DNA from: Paraescarpia echinospica
Taxonomy: Eukaryota; Annelida; Polychaeta; Sabellida; Siboglinidae
Direction of reading: 5' to 3'
DNA: 64,000 nt
Assembly: GCA_020002185.1 (NCBI GenBank)
Contig: CM034543.1
Coordinates: 6,384,431-6,448,430, forward strand
A model generated the notes under the pieces. It saw nothing but the letters and a program-made list of their open reading frames with translations, was not told the DNA's origin and ran no database searches. This document shows positions 51,601-60,600 of the stretch, in pieces (the first letter of the stretch is position 1; the number at the start of each line of letters is the position of its first letter). The position numbers and the translations under genes were made by a program.

Positions 51601-54600
51601 ACAGCAAAGATAGGATGCACAGATTTGGATTTGCCTGTCTATATTCGTAAGTACTTCGCCCAAGACAACTTTTCTAACAGTTTATTTGCACAAAATTAAC
51701 GAAATATACATTAGAGATTTTTCACATAGATATCTTATGGAAGAATTTGATCATTTTTTGGTGAAAACAACAAAAACGATTGCGCGCACGATTTGTGCCC
51801 CACCGTTATGTATTACATGCTGAGACAGGTCTTAAAAATAATTTTGTTCTCATACATTAAACACAACAGCAGTTAAAATGAGGCGGCTAATCAGTAAAAA
51901 ACAGTTGTATGTACGATGCTGTCATATTGTTTACTTTGATTTATTCCTAATTTGAACGTAAAATGGAAAGTGATTACGCTTACCAATCACCCCTGCCGGT
52001 TACGTATTTACCTATCCGATCAACACATAACTGATCGCATAAACACAACAAGCGATGACGTAGTACGCACAGCACAGGATAGGGAAGGGAATCGAGATCG
52101 CTATGCTTGCAGACACTCTCTACTGCCTCTAAACGTAGTATCATACACTGTCTCTAAACGTGTGGTGCCATACACTATCTCTAAATGTGTGGTGCCGTAC
52201 ACTGTGTAAACGTGTGGTGCCATACACTATCTCTAAACGTGTGGTGCCATACACTGTCTCTGAACGTGTGATGTCGTACACTATCTCTAAACGTGCGGTG
52301 CCGTACACTGTCTCTAAACATGTGGTACCGTACACTGTCTTTAAATGTGTGGTACCGTACACTGTCTTTAAATGTGTGGTACCATACACTGTCTCTAAAC
52401 GTGTGGTACCATACACTGTCTCTAAACGTGTGGTGCCATACGGTATCTCTAAATGTGTGGTGCCGTACACTGTCTCTAAATGTGTGGTACCGTACACTGT
52501 CTCTAAACATGTGGTGCCATACACACTCTAAACGTGTAGTGCCGTACACCGTCTCTAAACGTGTGGTACCATACACTGTCTCTAAACATGTGGTGCCGTA
52601 CGCTGTCTTTAAATGTGTGGTGCTGTACACTGTCTCTAAACGTGTGGTGCCATATGCTATGTCTAAACGTGTGGTTCCATACACTGTCTCTAAACTTGTG
52701 GTGCCATACACTGTCTCTAAACGTGTGGTGTCATACAACGTATGGTGTTGTACACTCTCTAAATGTGTTGTGCCGTACACTGTCTCTAAACGTGTGGTAC
52801 CATACGCTATCTCTAAACGTATGGTGTCATACACTGTCTTCAAACGTGTGGACCCTTCACTGTCTTTAAACGTGTGGTACCGTACACTGTCTCTAAACGT
52901 GTGGTGCCATACACTGTCTCTAAATGTGTAGTGCCGTACACTGTCTCTAAACGTGTGGTACCATACACTGTCTCTAAACATGTGGTGCCGTACGCTGTCT
53001 TTAAATGTGTGGTGCTGTACACTGTCTCTAAACGTGTGGTACCATATGCTATGTCTAAACGTGTGGTTCCGTACACTGTCTCTAAACGTGTGGTGTCATA
53101 CAACGTATGGTGTTGTACACTATCTCTAAATGTGTTGTGCCGTACACTGTCTCTAAACGTGTGGTACCATACGCTATCTCTAAACCTATGGTGTCATACA
53201 CTGTCTTCAAATGTGTGGACCCTTCACTGTCTTTAAACGTGTGGTACCGTACATTGTCTCTAAACGTGTGGTGCCGTACACTGTCTCTAAACATGTGGTG
53301 CCGTACACTGTCTGTAAACATGTGTGCCATACATTGTCTCTAAACGTGTGGTGCCGTACACTGTCTGTAAACATGTGTGCCATACATTGTCTCTAAACGT
53401 GTGGTGACGTACACTGTCTGTAAACATGTGTGCCATACATTGTCTCTAAATGTGTGGTGCCGTACACTGTCTGTAAACATGTGTGCCATACATTGTCTCT
53501 AAAAGTGTGGTGCCATACACTGTCTGTAAACATGTGTGCCGTACACTGTCTCTAAACGTGTGGTGCCGTACACTGTCTGTAAACATGTGTGCCATACATT
53601 GTCTCTAAACGTGTGGTGCCGTACACTGTCTGTAAACATGTGTACCGTACATTGTCTCTAAAAGTGTGGTGCCGTACACTGTCTGTAAACATGTGTGCCA
53701 TACATTGTCTCTAAACGTGTGGTGCCGTACACTGTCTGTAAACATGTGTGCCGTACATTGTCTCTAAAAGTGTGGTGCCATACACTGTCTGTAAACATGT
53801 GTGCCGTACATTGTCTCTAAACGTGTGGTGCCATACACTGTCTGTAAACATGTGTGCCATACATTGTCTCTAAACGTGTGGTGCCGTACACTGTCTGTAA
53901 ACATGTGTGCCGTACATTGTCTCTAAAAGTGTGGTGCCATACACTGTCTGTAAACATGTGTGCCATACATTGTCTCTAAACGTGTGGTGCCGTACACTGT
54001 CTGTAAACATGTGTGCCATACATTGTCTCTAAACGTGTGGTGCCATACACTGTCTGTAAACATGTGTGCCGTACATTGTCTCTAAACGTGTGGTGCCATA
54101 CACTGTCTGTAAACATGTGTGCCTTACATTGTCTCTAAACGTGTGGTGCCGTACACTGTCTGTAAACATGTGTGCCGTACATTGTCTCTAAACGTGTGGT
54201 GCCGTACACTGTCTGTAAACATGTGTGCCTTACATTGTCTCTAAACGTGTGGTGCCGTACACTGTCTATAAACATGTGTGCCATACATTGTCTCTAAACG
54301 TGTGGTGCCGTACACTGTCTGTAAACATGTGTGCCATACATTGTCTCTAAACGTGTGGTGCCGTACACTGTCTGTAAACATGTGTGCCATACATTGTCTC
54401 TAAACGTGTGGTGCCGTACACTGTCTGTAAACATGTGTGCCTTACATTGTCTCTAAACGTGTGGTGCCATACACTGTCTGTAAACATGTGTGCCGTACAT
54501 TGTCTCTAAACGTGTGGTGCCGTACACTGTCTGTAAACATGTGTGCCTTACATTGTCTCTAAACGTGTGGTGCCATACACTGTCTGTAAACTTGTGTGCC

Positions 54601-57600
54601 GTACATTGTCTCTAAACGTGTGGTGCCGTACACTGTCTATAAACATGTGTGCCGTACATTGTCTCTTAACGTGTGGTGCCATATACTGTCTCTAAACATG
54701 TTGTATCAAACACTGTCTCTAAACTTGTAGTCTGGTGGTCCAATTAGAACTACATAAATTTATTTACTGATAGTTGTCTGATTGCCGGTGAGCTGTACAG
54801 CACGGTTATAAATATGATGTTGCATATAATTCAAAATCAACTATCTACATTTATAAGTGATTGAAAGGTGGCAGAGTCTGTTCCATTTTGAGAAACAGGG
54901 TCATTTTGATTCATATTGTATATTGTTTTCTAATATATGGTTTCGTAAGTGCATGTATTTTATTAGTTTTGGATTGCTTGTTGAGGAAAATAAATTGGAC
55001 ATTCACAGATGAGATTGTAAGGTGAACATTTCTGCCAAAATAAAACATTGATGGAACATGGCCTGGACAGCCATTTTTGCCTCGGCTGTTGCGAATCACA
55101 TATGGCAAATAGAGTTGTTTTTAATCTGAATGTGTTTTTTTGCATTTCACGGGCTACAGTTTCAAGTAATGAACAATGTATCTGGCTTATTCAACACAAA
55201 TTGGCAAGCACTATACCTTAAAATTATATTTTCTCATACTAGCTTTTGCTTCCTCATTGATCAGTTCTTGCTGACTTCCAAAACCTATTTAGAAACGTGT
55301 TTCTGCCATGCATTGTTATAACCATTTCTCCTTCTCAGTCGGTCAATAAGAGTCATGGGAGGTCAGTAAGACTAATGAATGTTAATTAATTAAATACCAA
55401 TGTAATTAATTAGCATGCACAAAACAAGTGTCTAGTTGGTCTTTGTGGAGGAATCTCCGTGGCGGTATACCGCCCATTGTCCACTACCTGTCCATGGCGG
55501 TATACCGCCCATTGTCCACTACCTGTCCATGGCGGTATACCGCCCAATGTCCACTACCTGTCCATGGCGGTATACCGCCCATTGTCCACTACCTGTCCAT
55601 GGCGGTATACCGCCCATTGTCCACTACCTGTCCATGGCGGTATACTGCCCATTGTCCACTACCTGTCCATGGCGGTATACCGCCCAATGTCCACTACCTG
55701 TCCATGGCGGTATACCGCCCATTGTCCACTACCTGTCCATGGCGGTATACCGCCCATTGTCCACTACCTGTCCATGGCGGTATACCGCCCATTGTCCACT
55801 ACCTGTCCATGGCGGTATACCGCCCATTGTCCACTACCTGTCCATGGCGGTATACCGCCCATTGTCCACTACCTGTCCATGGCGGTATACCGCCCATTGT
55901 GGACATAATGTCCAGTCTACAGTTTTCTTCTGGCATTGGGAGTTTGCAGAATGAGATCCAAGCTCAGTGAGTCAACGACAGGTTTTTTCCATTTCCCTGC
56001 GTGAGATCTTTTATTTTCCCTAGACACCAGGTAGAAGGGACCAGTGGCTCATAGCGTCTCTTCCAAAAGACACGGGTAACGTAGAGTGAACAAAATTGCC
56101 CAAGTTTTGACATGGTAGCCGATACCAGTACTGAACCACCGCCCTATGACACCAGGGGGTTTCTCCGATCGACAGACCGACACTGACCATTCGACCACTG
56201 TGCTCCGTATGGCGATGTCTACTATGGATAGGTTTTGCTCATGAACATGATATTATGACGTAGAATGGACGACAACATGAACATGATATGATGATGCAAA
56301 ATGGACGACAACATGAACATGATATGATGAAGTAGAATGGATGACAACATGAACATGATGTGATGAAGTAGAATGGACGACAACATGAACATGATATGAT
56401 GAAGTAAAATGGAGGACAACATGAACATGATATGATGAAGTAGAATGGACGACCGCATGAACATGATATGATGAAGTAGAATGGACGACAACATGAACAT
56501 GATATGATGAAGTAGAATGGACGACAACATGAACATGATATGATGAAGCAGAATGGACAACAACATGAACATGATATGATGAAGCAGAATGGACAACAAC
56601 ATGAACATGATATGATGAAGTAGAATGGACGACAACATGAAAATGATATGATGAAGTAGAATGGACGGCAACATGAACATGATATGATGAAGCAGAATGG
56701 ACGGCAACATGAACATGGTATGATGAAGTAGAATGGACGACAACATGAAAATGATATGATGAAGCAGAATGGACAACAACATGAACATGATATGATGAAG
56801 TAGAATGGACAACAACATGAACATGATATGATGAAGTAGAATGGACGACAACATGAACATGATATGATGAAGTAGGATGGACGACAACATGAACATGATA
56901 TGATGAAGTGGAATGGACGACAACGTGAACATTACATGATGAAGCAGAATGGACAACAACATGAATATGATATGATGAAGCGGAATGGACGACAACTTGA
57001 ATATGATATGATGAAGCGGAATGGATGACAACATGAACATGATATGATGAAGTAGAATGGACAACAACATGAACATGGTATGATGAAGTAGAATGGACGA
57101 CAACATGAACATGATATGATGAAGCAGAATGGACAACAACATGAACATGATATGATGAAGCAGAATGGACAACAACATGAACATGATATGATGAAGTAGA
57201 ATGGACGACAACATGAACATGATATGATGACGTAGAATGGACGACAACATGATATGATGAAGCAGAATGGTCTACAACATGAACATGATGAAACAGAATG
57301 GACAGCATGAACATGATGAAACAGAATGGACGACAGCTTGAACATTGTATGATGAAGTAATAACAACTCACTCTAAGTAATCAGTAATGTTCACAATGGT
57401 TGTAGTGATGTTGACTATTTTGCTAAGCAACTTAACCAAGTGAATAGATGTTATATTTAAATCCCACATAGATCCACCCTTTCTCTTGTCACAACTCCTT
57501 TGTTCATCAATCAACAGTCAACATTCTCTTGGTAAATTCACCCCAAACATGTTTTGTGCATAACTGAATTACCCATTAAGTAGTATTAATTACCGGACAT

Positions 57601-60600
57601 TAGTCTTAACGACTTCGCAGGATTATTGTTGATGACCAACTGAGAGATGATTATAATATTGTACACTGGGAACACGGTTTCTTGAAGGTAGAAATGATTA
57701 ATGAGAAAGGTATAACTTTAATCATCCATCACTTTATGACAGTCCCAAATTGTTTCCATATCAGTAAAGTATAGACAATTAGTTTCACTGGTATGGTTAC
57801 CTCAATATTAACCCTTTAGATCTTGAATGGCCGAAAGCTGCCAGACGCCCCTTTTCCTTGAGTGGCCACTAACTTTTCCTAACTTTGACAATGCGTGGAG
57901 GTGGCGTCATCTTATGGATATTTACGTAACGTGTCACTGAATTCTTTGGTGTATCTGCTGAGCACTAGGGTTTTTTATATGGCTTTGTATTGGAAGTTTT
58001 TGTATGAGTGCCACAGACAAAATCAGCTGACAAAGAGTTCCCAGATATACAATGCATTCTATGTAAATACACCGAGACACAGTGAATCGCGTTTCGCACA
58101 TTTAATTTAAAAGTTGATTAGTATAGTTTGCACCGTCTTGTGCAGAATTCAGTTATCTTTACGATACATGTACACAACTTGCAGTGTTAGATAAAAAAAG
58201 GTAAATGCAAAAAACTAGGGGCACCCATGTCACGGTGATTTTGTCTGCACGCTGCGAGGAGTGCATTTCATAAAATGACGTAAGGTCTAAAGGATCAATA
58301 GTGACATTCCACTGTAGTTTTACACTGAAGCCTGGTGTGTCATGTCTGTTACAGACGGAAGACGAAACAACCCAATCTGCCACGGCACTAGCTCCGAGAG
58401 TAGTCTTCTCGAGGTATGTGTGACGCATCGCATGAAACATACTAAAATCAGATAAACCTGGAGGGAAACCTAATTTTTTTCTTTGCATACGACTCATGTT
58501 TTGCTGATAATAATCAGAGAAGTTGAAGAATGGTTTGAAAATAATGCTTTACATGTTCATGTGAAATTTTACTTGAAGGTAGACAATCGAACTGGGCTTA
58601 TGACCAAAATAGCTATGCTATAGGATAGTTTTTATGCTTTATGTATTCCTCAACCAGTTGTCAGTATAGTGAGCACCGTCTTGCGTGAAATTTATTTATC
58701 TTTAAGATATATGTACGCAACTTCAAATGTTAGGTAACGAGTTCAAAAAGGTAAATGCAAAAAACTAGGTGCACCCATGTCATGTGTCCACTAGTTTAGA
58801 CTCTCCACTAGTTTAGACTTGTTCTGACTGTTCTGTTAACACAGACTGTGCAAGCAATTTGGATAATACAATTATTGCTTTTATTTCTTTATTATTTAAT
58901 GATATTTTGGCTTAAGCAATAAATAATTAAATTTTTTCTTGTTAATTATTACCCATGGCTAAACATTTGTATTTATGTATTGTGTCTACATGTTGTTACT
59001 CTATTAATTTCTACTGAATACGATGACAGTCTGACATAATTATGTCACCGTTATTCTTATTGAGTGTTTTCTGCTTGTCTTGCTCTGTTGCTGTAAGGGA
59101 TAATGATTTTGTTTTATGCAAACCATTGAAATCTAATTATTTTAATGTGCTTTTTCGTAATCACGTTAGAATACATCATTCTATTTCAATTTTGCATAGC
59201 TCGTTCGATCTGTTCAAGATAAGACAGCCCCACTTTGTGATTTATTAATTTCAAAGAAAGTATACATCCTTGCTGTAACTGAGACCTGGCTAAGACCACA
59301 TGGTACACCTGCATGCATTGCTGACGTTTCTCCTTCTGGTTACACCTTTCACCATCGACCACGTTTAGTCGGACGAGGTGGTGGTGTTGGCTTTCTAGTT
59401 TCACAGCAGTTCAAAGTTAAATTACATTCCAACCCTGAATATTCCAGTTTTGAGTTCATCTGTGCTGAAATTTCTTCTTTCTCTGCATACTTTGTTTGTA
59501 TCTATCACCCTTCAGGACACCCAGCAAATTTCTTTGAAGACTTTCAGAATCTGTTGGAAAATCTGACAACCATTCATTCAGAATTTTACTTGGTGATTTT
59601 AATCTTCATTTGGATATACCTTCTACAACTACAACCACATTTGATGATATTCTGGCATCCTTTGATTTGAAACAACATGTTACATTTTTGACACATATAC
59701 ATGACCATTGGCTTGATCTCTTGATAACCCGTTCATATTGTAATAATATCCAAAGACCTACTGTTTTAGATGGGTTATCAGACCACCATACTGTCATTGC
59801 TAATGTTAACGTTTCTATAACTCCATTAGAGTCGAAACACAATGTGTCTTACAGAGCTATTCACAGGATTGACATTACACCTTTAATGGCTGATATCCTT
59901 AAATCTGATCTTATCGCAGATCCAAAAGAACATTTATTTGACTCATATAAACAGTACTGTCAGGTAGTCAATGCATTACTTGACAAACATGCATCTATGA
60001 AATTCAAATGTGTGTCAGAAAGGCCACCGGCTCCATGGATGACTTCCGAAATGATACTATCTAAAAGGTGTAATCGTTATCTAGAGTGTGTATGGTGCAA
60101 ATCACGCTCGCCTTTAGACAGGTTGCATTATTCTAAGCAATGTCACCTCTGTAACAGACAAATGGCCAAAGCTAAATCAGATCACTATACAAATGTGGTT
60201 ATAAATAAGTCTGATAATCCGCGTCAGTTATGGAACTGCGTCAATAACATTCTACATAGACGGCCTGCTCCATCATGTATCAATTAAGTCTCTATGTGTC
60301 TCCTTCTCTAGTCACTTTAAGAATAAAATCGGTATTATTCGTTCTGCTTTCCCAGGTCATACTTTAAGTAATGTCAACATAACTTTGTGGACTTTCCACA
60401 AGTAAATTCTCTACTTGTTTCATTTGAACCTGCAACAGTTGATGAAGTAGACAAAATAATTATGTCCTCCCCAAATAAGTCTAGTGAACTTGATCCATTT
60501 CCAACAAAATACAATTTATCGTAACAACTTTAGAATAAATCAGTCAGTGAATATCCGTCGATCTCGCCTGAACCGGCGTCACCCGATTGTAAAATAAATG

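Noticed and set aside
56222..57371. Overlapping 342- and 372-codon open frames
   Set aside because: Produced by a 36-bp minisatellite open in two frames at once; no start context, family or splice support.
57825..57870. Candidate for UCHL3 exon 8 (reads LNGRKLP)
   Set aside because: No PIxHG follows, a stop comes soon, and splice sites are poor; the true exon was found at 58355-58413 with correct phase.
59610..60287. Host gene of 225 codons
   Set aside because: It continues the endonuclease ([12 protein letters not shown]) of the L2-like LINE.
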